DNA of 38,632 nt from Akkermansiaceae bacterium (GTDB taxonomy: Bacteria > Verrucomicrobiota > Verrucomicrobiia > Verrucomicrobiales > Akkermansiaceae), in NCBI GenBank assembly GCA_025457665.1, contig JALOTY010000049.1, forward strand, positions 1 through 38,632, in the 5' to 3' direction. The translations under genes and the position numbers were made by a program. The notes beneath the pieces are model-generated. The model worked only from the letters and a program-made list of their open reading frames with translations. It was not told the DNA's origin and did no database searches. Positions 8,015 through 16,579 of this stretch are shown piece after piece. Each line of letters begins with the position of its first letter. The first letter of the stretch is position 1.

Positions 8015-10438
8015 ATGAAACCCATTTCATCTTCTCGAAGGCTGATCGGCATCGGCCTCACGGCCTCCCTGCTCGGAACCGCTGCTCACGCCGCCACTTT
8101 CACTTGGGATGGCGGCGGGGGCGATGGCAACTGGTCCACTGCCACCAATTGGTCCACGGACACCGCGCCCGCGGCCACCGGTGACAACCTCATCTTCGCC
8201 GGCACCGCCAACACCACGACGAACAACAACCTCGTCACCAACCTCGCCACCACCGGCGTCGGCATCACCTTTGCTTCCGGGGCAGGCTCATTCACCCTCG
8301 GCGGAAACACCCTCACCATGGGTTCCGGAGGAGGTGGAGGGCAAACCATCATTCAGCAAAGCAGCTCGAACGCGCAAACCATCAGCGCCAATATCAACCT
8401 CTCCGGTGGCAATGGCGACCGTTCCATCGTCTTCGCTTCAGGCGCGGGAAGCCTCACTCTGAGTGGAAACATCAACTTCAGCAACGACTGGCTTTTCCCG
8501 AATACCACCGCCGGCACCATCATTCTCTCCGGTACGAATACCGGCGATGGCAAGGCCACCAATGCCATCACCGGTGGCACCAACATCCTCCGCGCGATGA
8601 TGCGCAACAACGTCGCCGGCACCGTTCTCACCCTCGGCAGTGATGGGGCTCTTGGAAACTCCGGCACGGGTAATGTCGCTCTCGGCACCGCCAGTTTCCG
8701 CGGCGTCATCGCCAACCAAAACATGACGATCAACACGATCGGCAACCGCAACCTTTCCGGGAGCACCTTGGCCATCAATGCCGCCAACATCACCTTCGAT
8801 GGCACTTCGAATCTCACCATCGGCAACATCATCAACCATGCGGGCAACCGCGACTTCGTGGTTTCGAGTTCGGGAACCGTCACAGTCTCCAATGGCTATT
8901 TCGTCTCCGCTGACCAGACCGGCCGCCGCCATTTCAACAACCTCTCAGGCACCGGCGGCATGGTGGTGAATGGAGCGCTTTACGATACCTTCCATAGCGG
9001 CGGGATCACGACCAACACCACCACCACCGATGGCGGTGCCACCCCAACCGCCAGCGTTTTCCGCAAGGCGGGGGCCGGCACCCTGACCCTCAACGGCAAC
9101 AGCTCCGCCACTTTCCAGGGCGTCATGCAGATCGAAGCCGGCACGGTGAAACTCGGTCACTCCGGCGCACTCGGTGCCTCGGATGGCACAAACGGCAAAG
9201 CCACCCAACTCATGGGCGGCACTCTCGATCTCAATGGCCAGAGCAGTGGCGAGTTCGTCCGCGTTCTTTCGAATTCCACGATCTCCAACTCCGCCACCGA
9301 TGCCGCATCACTCACGACCGATGTCAGCCTCGGCGCGAATCTTGTGGTCAATACCACCGGTGACATCACCGCCACCCGCTTGATCGCCGCGTCGAACCGC
9401 AGCGTCACCAAGCTCGGCACCGGCACCCTGACCACCAACGGCTCCAGCCACAACAACCTCACCTCTTGGGACATCCAGGCAGGCACCGTGGTCTTTGCCA
9501 ATACCTCGGGACTCGCCTCCGATCGCGGCACCACCCTCAACGGCGGCACACTCCGTCTCAGCGGATCGAACAGCAACCTGATCAACGACGGCCAAAGCTT
9601 CACGATCAACTCCGGCACCTTCGACCTCAATGGCAAGGGCGAAGCCGTCGCCTCCATCGGCGGTGCCGCGGGCACCATCACCAACAGTGCCGCCTCCACC
9701 ACCAGCACGCTCTACGTGGGCGGCGGCGTGGGGGGCAGTTCCTCCGCCACTTTCGGCGGGGTGATCGAAAACGGAGCGGGCACCATGAATGTCCACAAGG
9801 AAGGCACCGGCACCCAGACGCTCTCGGGCACAAATACCTACACCGGCACCACCACCATCAGCAATGGCTCACTCGCCCTTGCCTCCACCGGGTCCATCGC
9901 CTCGTCCCAGGAAATCATCGTCAATGGCGGAAACTTCAACGTCTCCTCGGTCAGCGGTTTCACCCTCGGCTCCGGCCAGACCCTCTCCGGTTCCGGTGGA
10001 TCCATCACCGGTGACATCACCGTCGCCGGCACACTCGCCATCGGCTCCTCGCCGGGAACGATGACTTTCGACAACCATCTCACCCTCGGCTCGCTCTCGA
10101 TTTCGGATTTCGAGTTCACCGATGCGGGATTCGGCGTCGGCACTTTCGATCTCGCCACCGCCGCCGCCGCCGGCACCCAATCCGTCACATTTGGCGGCAC
10201 GCTCAATCTCCTCTTCGATTCTGGAGAAAGCTACCTTGCCGGCACTTCGGTGAAGATCTTCGATTTCGACAGCTATTCCGGCAGCTTCTCCGCAGTGAAT
10301 GTCAGCGGTCTTGATGGCTCACTGGTCGCCAGCTTCGATCAATCGACCGGCATCGTCAGCCTCACCGCCATCCCCGAGCCTGCCGCCGCCGGCCTCGGAG
10401 CCTTGGGCCTGCTTGCCTTGCTGCGCCGCCGCCGCTGA
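8015..10438 (+). CDS. Autotransporter-associated beta-strand repeat protein, paralogue B, with PEP-CTERM sorting signal
   Basis: This is an 807-residue exported protein with a signal peptide (MKPISSSRRLIGIGLTASLL..., cleaved near AHAAT) and the same TFTWDGGGGDGNWSTATNW opening as its upstream neighbour 57 bases away. The two are near-identical in long blocks, for example the region around NDWLFPNTTAGTII. The last 22 residues, IPEPAAAGLGALGLLALL followed by four arginines, are a complete PEP-CTERM signal: PEP motif, hydrophobic helix and basic tail. Known biology of that signal is recognition by an exosortase, which exports the protein and processes its tail at the inner membrane; no exosortase gene is in the window. 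Before the tail a 'SGSGGSITGDITVAGTLAIG' block is typical of PEP-CTERM repeat proteins. A surface or matrix function is inferred. Confidence 0.9.
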   Translation: MKPISSSRRLIGIGLTASLLGTAAHAATFTWDGGGGDGNWSTATNWSTDTAPAATGDNLIFAGTANTTTNNNLVTNLATTGVGITFASGAGSFTLGGNTLTMGSGGGGGQTIIQQSSSNAQTISANINLSGGNGDRSIVFASGAGSLTLSGNINFSNDWLFPNTTAGTIILSGTNTGDGKATNAITGGTNILRAMMRNNVAGTVLTLGSDGALGNSGTGNVALGTASFRGVIANQNMTINTIGNRNLSGSTLAINAANITFDGTSNLTIGNIINHAGNRDFVVSSSGTVTVSNGYFVSADQTGRRHFNNLSGTGGMVVNGALYDTFHSGGITTNTTTTDGGATPTASVFRKAGAGTLTLNGNSSATFQGVMQIEAGTVKLGHSGALGASDGTNGKATQLMGGTLDLNGQSSGEFVRVLSNSTISNSATDAASLTTDVSLGANLVVNTTGDITATRLIAASNRSVTKLGTGTLTTNGSSHNNLTSWDIQAGTVVFANTSGLASDRGTTLNGGTLRLSGSNSNLINDGQSFTINSGTFDLNGKGEAVASIGGAAGTITNSAASTTSTLYVGGGVGGSSSATFGGVIENGAGTMNVHKEGTGTQTLSGTNTYTGTTTISNGSLALASTGSIASSQEIIVNGGNFNVSSVSGFTLGSGQTLSGSGGSITGDITVAGTLAIGSSPGTMTFDNHLTLGSLSISDFEFTDAGFGVGTFDLATAAAAGTQSVTFGGTLNLLFDSGESYLAGTSVKIFDFDSYSGSFSAVNVSGLDGSLVASFDQSTGIVSLTAIPEPAAAGLGALGLLALLRRRR

Positions 10439-10469
10439 GCGGGGCCATCAGCCATCGTTCTTGTTTCCC

Positions 10470-10510
10470 AAGCCGCGCCGTCCAAATCCACGGCGCGGCT
10501 TCTTGTTTTC
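10470..10510 (+). terminator. Rho-independent terminator after the repeat-protein gene
   Basis: A perfect 12-bp stem (arm AAGCCGCGCCGT, 10470-10481, and its complement 10490-10501) with an 8-base loop is followed by CTTGTTTTCC. It lies 31 bases past the stop of the PEP-CTERM gene and about 90 bases before the LacI-family start, so it separates the two. Confidence 0.85.
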
Positions 10511-10597
10511 CTTCGGATGCGGATTCATCCCTTGCCCGGCCGCTCGCCGCTCCCTAGCCTTCTGCTCCCCGCGCAACGTCAACCAGCCATCCCGGCC

Positions 10598-11644
10598 ATG
10601 AGCACCGAACCCGGATCACCCCGCATCAGCCTGCGCGACATCGCGGCCAAGCTCGGCGTCAGCCATTCCACCGTGTCCCTCGCCCTGCGCGACCACCCGA
10701 GGATCTCGGAAAGCGTTCGTGCCAGGGTCAAGGCCGCCGCCGAGGAGTTCGGCTATCGCCCGGACCCCATGCTCGCCGCCCTCGCCAACTATCGCCGCGG
10801 CAAGGTCGCCACCCCCATTTCCTCCAGCGTCGCCTGGATCAATGGCTGGCCCAAGGCAGATCAACTCCGCGGCTACAAAGAGTTCGATCAATACTGGAAT
10901 GGTGCCTTCAAAGCCGCCGAAAAATTCGGCTACCGCCTCGAGGAATTCCGCATCGGCCGGGAATGCACAGCCAAACGCCTCCACCAGATCCTCTCCACCC
11001 GCGGTATCCGCGGCATCCTCCTCCCCCCCCACCGCGAGGCACCCGCTTGGGGAGATTTCCCCTGGGATCAATACTCCGTCGTCCGCTTCGGCCGCTCCGT
11101 GATCAAACCGGAAGTCCATGTGGTCACCGCCGATCAGATCGCCAACACCATGCTCGCCGTGCAGTCCATGCATGCCCTCGGCTACCGCCGTATCGGTTTC
11201 ACCGGCATCGCGGGCGACTTCACCCGTCGCGGACTCCTTTTCCAGCTCGGCTTCGCTGGCGGCCAACGCCTCATCCAAGACCCTCAGCCCATCCCGCCCC
11301 TCGCTTTGAGCGATGACCGCCCCGCCGAACGCTCCCGCCAGCTCAAATCATGGCTCAAGGAACATCAGCCCGATGCCATCCTCACCACCGATGCCACTCT
11401 CGGCGAAATGCTCGAAAAATGTGGACTCCACGTGCCCGATGACATCGGCCTCGCCGTGACCTCCATCCTCGATGCCAAAGCAGATGCCGGGATCGACCAA
11501 CATCCCGAGGAAATCGGCCGCGTCGGATTCCTGATGCTGAATTCCCTCATGAACGACCGCGCCAAAGGCATTCCGCCCATCTTCCGCCAGATTCTGGTGG
11601 AAGGTTCCTGGGTCAACGGTCAATCCCTGCCTCACAGGACCTGA
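10598..11644 (+). CDS. LacI-family transcriptional regulator
   Basis: The 348-residue product has an N-terminal LacI helix-turn-helix (residues about 10-57: ISLRDIAAKLGVSHSTVSLA, then the hinge segment ending FGYRPDPM). A periplasmic-binding-protein-like effector domain follows. It is the verrucomicrobial type in which an LAALANYRRGK segment follows the DNA-binding domain. I chose the ATG at 10598 because the upstream in-frame start at 10517 would add 27 residues of low-complexity sequence overlapping the terminator region. LacI regulators usually bind operators near sugar-utilisation genes and respond to a carbohydrate. The surface-protein genes upstream are the only nearby candidates, but a terminator separates them, so the target is not known. 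It converges on lipA with a 16-base gap. Confidence 0.9.
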   Translation: MSTEPGSPRISLRDIAAKLGVSHSTVSLALRDHPRISESVRARVKAAAEEFGYRPDPMLAALANYRRGKVATPISSSVAWINGWPKADQLRGYKEFDQYWNGAFKAAEKFGYRLEEFRIGRECTAKRLHQILSTRGIRGILLPPHREAPAWGDFPWDQYSVVRFGRSVIKPEVHVVTADQIANTMLAVQSMHALGYRRIGFTGIAGDFTRRGLLFQLGFAGGQRLIQDPQPIPPLALSDDRPAERSRQLKSWLKEHQPDAILTTDATLGEMLEKCGLHVPDDIGLAVTSILDAKADAGIDQHPEEIGRVGFLMLNSLMNDRAKGIPPIFRQILVEGSWVNGQSLPHRT

Positions 11645-11660
11645 GTCAGGAGAGGTCGGT

Positions 11661-12671
11661 TCAATCCTTCAAGGCCATCCACTCAGGGCGTGCCGCCGGG
11701 ATGGCCAGATCTTCCGGCTGGAGATCGAGCCTTTTTCCTGCCGCAGCCACCTCCGCATCCTCCAGGATGTCCAGCTCCGGCCGGAAATCCGCCGCATGGT
11801 AGGAACTCCGCACCAGCGGACCACTCGCCACATGCCGGAAACCCTTGGCCAGGGCGATCTGCTTGTATTCGGCAAAGACATCCGGATGCAGATACTCCAC
11901 CACCGGCAAATGCTTCGGCGTCGGCCGCAGATACTGACCCAGGGTCAACACGGTCACATCATGCTCTAACAGATCATCCATCGCCTTGAGGATCTCCTCG
12001 CGCGTTTCTCCCAGGCCCAGCATGATCCCGCTCTTGGTCGCCACCTTGCCATTCACCATGGCCTTGGCTTTTTTCAGCACGATCAAGCTGCGCTGGTACT
12101 TCGCCCGTGAGCGGACCAGCGGCGTGAGCCGTTCCACGGTCTCCAGGTTGTGGTTGAAGATATGCGGGCGCGCATCCATCACCATTTGAAGGGCCCAGTC
12201 ACGATCATTGAAATCCGGCACCAGGACCTCGATGACGATCCCCGGGTTCATCGCCCGCACCGCCTCGATTGTTCTCTGGAAATGCTCCGCGCCGCCATCC
12301 CGGAGGTCGTCACGAGCCACCGCCGTGATGACCACGTGCTTGAGTTTCATTCGCCGGGTCGCCTCGGCCACGCGCGCCGGTTCGTCCTCTTCCAGCGCGT
12401 CGGGCTTGGCGGTCTTCACCGCGCAGAACCCGCAGGCCCGGGTGCATTTTTCCCCGGCGATCATGAAGGTCGCCGTCCCCTGACCCCAGCATTCCCAGCG
12501 GTTCGGGCACTGCGCTTCCTCGCAGACCGTGACCAGCTTCAGATCGGTGATCAGGGATTTCGTGGACCAGAAAACCGGGTTGTTCGGCAGCCTCACCTTG
12601 ATCCAGGAAGGCTTCTTGTCCTGATGCAAGGCGGGATCCATCCCCATCTTCGGACCGTGGCAACTGCTCAT
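11661..12671 (-). CDS. lipA: Lipoyl synthase
   Basis: This radical-SAM enzyme inserts two sulfurs into protein-bound octanoyl groups to make lipoyl cofactors. Both iron-sulfur binding sets are visible: the auxiliary cluster cysteines C50, C55 and C61 (CEEAQCPNRWEC), and the radical-SAM CX3CX2C motif C76, C80, C83 (CTRACGFC). The C-terminal RSSYHA serine motif that ligates the auxiliary cluster is also present. Length (336 residues from the first ATG) is slightly above the usual 290-330; the ATGs at codons 9 and 11 are possible alternative starts. It is divergent from lpd, 223 bases away. Lpd works on the lipoyl group this enzyme makes, so the pairing makes functional sense, and a shared control region between them is possible. 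Confidence 0.97.
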   Translation of the reverse strand: MSSCHGPKMGMDPALHQDKKPSWIKVRLPNNPVFWSTKSLITDLKLVTVCEEAQCPNRWECWGQGTATFMIAGEKCTRACGFCAVKTAKPDALEEDEPARVAEATRRMKLKHVVITAVARDDLRDGGAEHFQRTIEAVRAMNPGIVIEVLVPDFNDRDWALQMVMDARPHIFNHNLETVERLTPLVRSRAKYQRSLIVLKKAKAMVNGKVATKSGIMLGLGETREEILKAMDDLLEHDVTVLTLGQYLRPTPKHLPVVEYLHPDVFAEYKQIALAKGFRHVASGPLVRSSYHAADFRPELDILEDAEVAAAGKRLDLQPEDLAIPAARPEWMALKD

Positions 12672-12894
12672 CGGCGCGGAAGCTAATGGCCACCGACCTC
12701 AGGGAAAAGGGGAAATTCCCGCTTTGACCAAAGCCGTGGCAATCCCCGCCCAGACGCACCATTGCCCGCCCCGTGCTTCGTCCCATCCTCCATTTCCCTC
12801 TGCCCTTTCCCCACATTCGCCGCTTTCCGCTTCTCAGGACCGCATTTCCACCCCAACCTCCGCCGCGAACCGCTAAACGCTTCCCCACACTCCC

Positions 12895-14277
12895 ATGGCC
12901 TACGACCTCATTGTCATCGGTGGCGGCCCTGCCGGCTACGTTGCCGCCATCCGCGCCGCCCAACTCGGAAAGAAAGTCGCCTGCGTCGAGGCCGATCGCG
13001 CCGGCGGCACCTGCCTCAACTGGGGCTGCATCCCCACCAAGGCCCTGCTGAAAAATGCCGAACTTTACCACACCCTCGCCCACCGCGCGAAGGAGTTCGG
13101 CTTCTCGTTCGAGAACCTGCAGTACGACTGGTCCAGCGTCATCGGCCGCTCCCGCAAGGTCTCTGACCGCCTCGCCGGCGGCATCGAGTTCCTCTTCAAG
13201 AAAAATGGCGTGGAATACGTCCGCGGCCACGGTGCCATCATCGCCCCGGGCAAGGTGGAAGTCACCGCCAAGGATGGCAGCAAGTCCACCGCCGAGGCCT
13301 CGAACATCCTCATCGCCACCGGTGCCAAATCCCGCGCCCTTCCGCCCCTCCCCTTCAACGGCACTTCAGTCATCGGCTCCCGCGAGGCCATGATCCTCGA
13401 AAAACAGCCGGCCAGCATGATCATCATCGGCGCCGGCGCGATCGGCGTGGAGTTCGCCTACATTTACAACGCCTTCGGCACCAAGGTCACGCTCGTGGAA
13501 ATGGCCCCCACGCTCGTCCCGGTCGAAGACACGGAAATCGGCGATGCTCTTGAGAAATCCTTCACCAAACAAGGCATCCGCTGCCTCGCCAATCACAAGG
13601 TCACCGCCACCAAGGACCTCGGCGATCGTGTGGAAATCACGGTCGAAGGTGCCAAGGAAAACGGCACGATCTCGGCCGATGTCTGCCTCGTCGCCATCGG
13701 CGTCCAGCCGGTCCTCCCCGGCGGCATCGCCATCGGCCTCACCGACCGTGGTTTCATCCAGGTCGGCGATCGCTACGAGACCTCCATCCCCGGAGTCTAT
13801 GCCATCGGCGATGTCACCGGCCCCCCGCTGCTCGCCCACACCGCCTCCTTCGAGGCCATCCAGTGCATCGAGGGCCTCTTCGTCCCCGGGCACAAGGTCC
13901 GCAAGGTCAAGAATTTCCCCGGCTGCACCTACTGCCACCCGCAGATCGCCTCGGTCGGCAAGACCGAGCGCGCCCTGAAGGAAGAAGGCGTGGAATACAC
14001 CGTCGGGAAAATCCCCTTCATGGCCATCGGCAAGGCCATCGCCGCCGGTGAGCCCGATGGCTTCGCCAAGCTCCTCTACGGGAAGAAACATGGCGAACTC
14101 CTCGGTGCCCACATCATTGGCGACAATGCCACCGAACTGATCGCCGAAATGGGTCTCGCCCTCGATCAGGAACTCACGGCCGAGGAAATCCATTCGACGA
14201 TCCATGCCCACCCGACCATGAGCGAGGTGATCCATGAAGCCACCATGGCCGCCCAAGGGCACGCCATCCACTTCTGA
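12895..14277 (+). CDS. lpd: Dihydrolipoyl dehydrogenase (E3)
   Basis: This 460-residue FAD disulfide oxidoreductase reoxidises dihydrolipoamide in the pyruvate and 2-oxoglutarate dehydrogenase complexes and the glycine cleavage system. It shows the FAD dinucleotide fold at the N-terminus (VIGGGPAGYVAA), the redox-active pair C40/C45 in GGTCLNWGCIPTKA, a central NAD-binding IIGAGAIGVEFA motif, the second FAD motif YAIGDVTG, and the C-terminal catalytic dyad H439-E444 in HAHPTMSE. There is no N-terminal lipoyl domain. No other E1 or E2 subunit lies nearby, so it is a stand-alone E3 probably shared by several complexes. A strong terminator follows about 60 bases after the stop. Confidence 0.97.
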   Translation: MAYDLIVIGGGPAGYVAAIRAAQLGKKVACVEADRAGGTCLNWGCIPTKALLKNAELYHTLAHRAKEFGFSFENLQYDWSSVIGRSRKVSDRLAGGIEFLFKKNGVEYVRGHGAIIAPGKVEVTAKDGSKSTAEASNILIATGAKSRALPPLPFNGTSVIGSREAMILEKQPASMIIIGAGAIGVEFAYIYNAFGTKVTLVEMAPTLVPVEDTEIGDALEKSFTKQGIRCLANHKVTATKDLGDRVEITVEGAKENGTISADVCLVAIGVQPVLPGGIAIGLTDRGFIQVGDRYETSIPGVYAIGDVTGPPLLAHTASFEAIQCIEGLFVPGHKVRKVKNFPGCTYCHPQIASVGKTERALKEEGVEYTVGKIPFMAIGKAIAAGEPDGFAKLLYGKKHGELLGAHIIGDNATELIAEMGLALDQELTAEEIHSTIHAHPTMSEVIHEATMAAQGHAIHF

Positions 14278-14284
14278 TCCTTCC

Positions 14285-14320
14285 TCAAACGAAACGGCCT
14301 CGAAGCTTTCCTTCGAGGCC
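14285..14320 (-). terminator. Hairpin terminator for the EF-hand gene (minus strand)
   Basis: A perfect 10-bp stem (arm GGCCTCGAAG at 14296-14305, complement 14311-14320) has a 5-base loop. On the minus strand it is followed by GTTTCGTTTGAGG, a broken T-tract, about 60 bases beyond the stop of the EF-hand gene. It could also act in the plus direction for lpd. Confidence 0.55.
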
Positions 14321-14335
14321 CTTCCTCTCCCTTCC

Positions 14336-14373
14336 CACCCCCGCCCGCCTCTCGCGGCCGGGGGTGATTTTTT
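14336..14373 (+). terminator. Rho-independent terminator after lpd
   Basis: A 13-bp stem with one mismatch (arm CACCCCCGCCCGC, 14336-14348; partner 14354-14366) has a CTCTC loop and is followed by ATTTTTT. It is a canonical strong intrinsic terminator on the plus strand, in the gap between convergent genes. Confidence 0.85.
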
Positions 14374-14379
14374 CGCGCC

Positions 14380-15264
14380 TCAGATCCCTTCGTCCATCAT
14401 CGGCTCCTCGCCCCCCTCAGGCGGCGGTGGTGGACCCTCGGGCGGACCGGGACGCCCCTCAGGACCGGGCGGCGGACCCTCAGGCCCACGGGGCGGGCGA
14501 TCCCCTCCACGCTCACGCCTCGGACCGCGGTCCGGGCCACCCGGAGGAAGCGGCGGCTTGAATTCTTCCTTGTCCAGCTTTAGGTCACCATTGGCGTCCA
14601 TGCGCTCGAAGTCATCCTCCTGCGCATCCTCCCCGGCATTGCGCAGCCAGGGAGCCTTGGAAAATTCTTCGAAATCCAGCGCGCCGTCACGATCCGCATC
14701 CAGCCGACCAAACAGCACCTCGGGATGCGGCGGAGGACCCTCGCCATCCGGTCCCGGACCCATGCCCTTGCGATCCTCATGCGAAAGCTTGCCGTCTTGG
14801 TTCGTGTCCAGCCGATCAAAGAACTCCCGACGCTTGTCCTCCGGCAAACGCTTGGCAAAGCGACCCTCGCTGAATTCCTCAAAACTCACCGATCCATTGT
14901 CGTCGCTGTCCAGCTCTCGAAGGGATTGCATCGGCCGCATCCCCCGCCCTCCTTCCGGCGGCGGCATTCTCAGTTCCGCCTCCTGAATCACTCCGTCTCC
15001 ATTCCGGTCCAGCCGACGGAACAATCCATCGCGCTTCTCCGCCGGCAGCTCGGCAAGACGCTCCATTTGATCGAATTCCTCACGCGACACCTGCCCGTCA
15101 CCGTTCAGATCCGCCCGCTTCACGAAATCCACAAAAGGCCCACCCCGTCTGTCCCCGCCCTCAGGCCTGCCTCCGGGTCCGGGCCCGGACCCCGGACCGG
15201 TTTCCTGGGCACCCAAGGGTGCCGTGGCAAGGCAGCATAAGAGGATCATCCGGCGGGCATTCAT
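14380..15264 (-). CDS. Exported protein with six EF-hand loops and a Pro/Gly-rich tail
   Basis: The 294-residue product has a signal peptide (MNARRMILLCCLATAPLGAQ) and six 12-residue EF-hand calcium loops. These start at residues 52 (DLNGDGQVSREE), 86 (DRNGDGVIQEAE), 119 (DSDDNGSVSFEE), 153 (DTNQDGKLSHED), 189 (DADRDGALDFEE) and 223 (DANGDLKLDKEE), spaced a regular 33-36 residues apart. Loop 6 has Leu instead of the near-invariant Gly at position 6, so it may bind calcium poorly. The last 60 or so residues are almost only Pro, Gly, Glu and Arg. Secreted EF-hand proteins are abundant in Planctomycetes and Verrucomicrobiota but mostly uncharacterised. Calcium binding in the periplasm or at the surface is a safe inference; the biological role is unknown. 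Confidence 0.88.
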   Translation of the reverse strand: MNARRMILLCCLATAPLGAQETGPGSGPGPGGRPEGGDRRGGPFVDFVKRADLNGDGQVSREEFDQMERLAELPAEKRDGLFRRLDRNGDGVIQEAELRMPPPEGGRGMRPMQSLRELDSDDNGSVSFEEFSEGRFAKRLPEDKRREFFDRLDTNQDGKLSHEDRKGMGPGPDGEGPPPHPEVLFGRLDADRDGALDFEEFSKAPWLRNAGEDAQEDDFERMDANGDLKLDKEEFKPPLPPGGPDRGPRRERGGDRPPRGPEGPPPGPEGRPGPPEGPPPPPEGGEEPMMDEGI

Positions 15265-15405
15265 GGCATTTCAGGGGATCGATGAACGGATTCGGCGACG
15301 CCAATCCATCGTCCCAAACCCCCACCGCCGTCAAGGGTTGCGCCATCCGGGGCTTTTTTGTTCGCCTTCCCCCACCCTCAAGCGGAAAGTCACCGCCAAG
15401 GCACC

Positions 15406-16320
15406 ATGCACATCTCGGACATCCTCGCCCAGCGCCGCCCCTCGTTCTCCTTCGAGTTCTTCCCCCCACGCAGCTCGGAAGCCTGGGATGAACTCTACCA
15501 AACCATCGTCGAACTCGGAGCCTACCACCCGTCCTTCGTCTCCGTCACCTACGGCGCCGGCGGCACCACCCGCGAGGCCACCCACGACCTCGTCGTCCGC
15601 ATCAAGGAAAGCACAGGCATCCCTCCCATCCCCCACCTCACCTGCGTGGGTCATACCGAGGAAGAGGTCGATACCATCCTCCAACGCTATGCCGATGCCG
15701 GCGTCGCCAATATCCTCGCCCTCCGCGGCGATCCTCCAAAAGACCGCCTCGACTACGATTGGAGCGACTCCGCCTTCCGCCACGCCTCGGACCTCGTTGC
15801 CTTCATCCGGAAATTCAATGCCAGCGGGCGTCATCCCGACCCCCGCGGCTTCGGCATCGGCGTCGCCGGATTTCCGGAAGGACACCCCACCACGCCGAAC
15901 CGACTCCTCGAACTCGAACACCTCCAGGGCAAGGTCGATGCCGGGGCGGACTACATCTGCACCCAGTTGTTCTTCGACAATCACGACTTCTTCGATTTCC
16001 GCGATCGCTGCCGCCACCTCGGCATCCAGGTCCCCATCATCGCCGGAGTCATGCCTGTGACCTCCCTGAAAAGCATGCGCCGCATGGCCGAACTCGCCGC
16101 CGGGGCCCGCTTCCCCGCCAAACTCCTCCGTGCCCTCGACCGCGCCGGAAACGATGAAGCCGCCGTCGAACGCGTGGGCATCCACTACGCCGCCCAGCAA
16201 TGTTCGGAACTCCTCGATCAGGGAGTCGATGGCATCCATTTCTATACCCTCAACAAAAGCGCCGCCACCCGCGAAATCTACGCCAGCCTCGGCCTCCCCG
16301 CCGGCCCCCCTCGTTCCTGA
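15406..16320 (+). CDS. metF: 5,10-methylenetetrahydrofolate reductase
   Basis: This flavoprotein reduces methylenetetrahydrofolate to methyltetrahydrofolate, the methyl donor for methionine synthesis. The 304-residue protein aligns from end to end with the MetF family: SFSFEFFPPRSSEAWDEL (the catalytic Glu lies in the FEFFPP motif), FVSVTYGAGGTTRE, PHLTCVGHT, ILALRGDPP, KVDAGADYICTQLFFDN and a C-terminal GIHFYTLNKS. I chose the ATG at 15406 (MHISDILAQRRPSFSFEFF); the frame is open upstream to a TTG at 15358, which adds 16 residues with no family similarity. It is the first of two methionine genes here, with metX 1.7 kb downstream beyond a low-GC patch. No riboswitch was recognised upstream. 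Confidence 0.96.
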   Translation: MHISDILAQRRPSFSFEFFPPRSSEAWDELYQTIVELGAYHPSFVSVTYGAGGTTREATHDLVVRIKESTGIPPIPHLTCVGHTEEEVDTILQRYADAGVANILALRGDPPKDRLDYDWSDSAFRHASDLVAFIRKFNASGRHPDPRGFGIGVAGFPEGHPTTPNRLLELEHLQGKVDAGADYICTQLFFDNHDFFDFRDRCRHLGIQVPIIAGVMPVTSLKSMRRMAELAAGARFPAKLLRALDRAGNDEAAVERVGIHYAAQQCSELLDQGVDGIHFYTLNKSAATREIYASLGLPAGPPRS

Positions 16321-16404
16321 CCCCGAAATCGGATCTCGGATGGCGGATCGAGGCTGCATGTCCCCCAACCTCGGCTCTTCCTCGCGCCACGCTCCCGGCC
16401 GTAA

Positions 16405-16451
16405 TCTAACAGAAGCAGGAACAACGAAATCCGCGAAAGGAACGAAAAGAC
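16405..16451 (+). repeat. Short dispersed intergenic repeat, copy 1
   Basis: The stretch containing GCAGGAACAACGAAATCC and then CGAAAGGAACGAAAAG closely resembles 38411-38450 (GCAGTAGGAACAACGAAAAG, then ATCGAAAGGATCAAAAG). Both lie in gene-free spacers with 'ggatggcggatcg'-like text nearby. It looks like a decayed dispersed repeat; nothing shows transcription or mobility. Confidence 0.4.
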
Positions 16452-16579
16452 GGCCGACGCTTGGATAAAAACTGGCTGAGGACGGATGATGGAAAACGCG
16501 GATGAAGGCCTCGATGATTCCAAGGATTCATACGAACCCAAACACCCCGCTCGAACTCGGGCGCTTGAGTCGCACCCGA

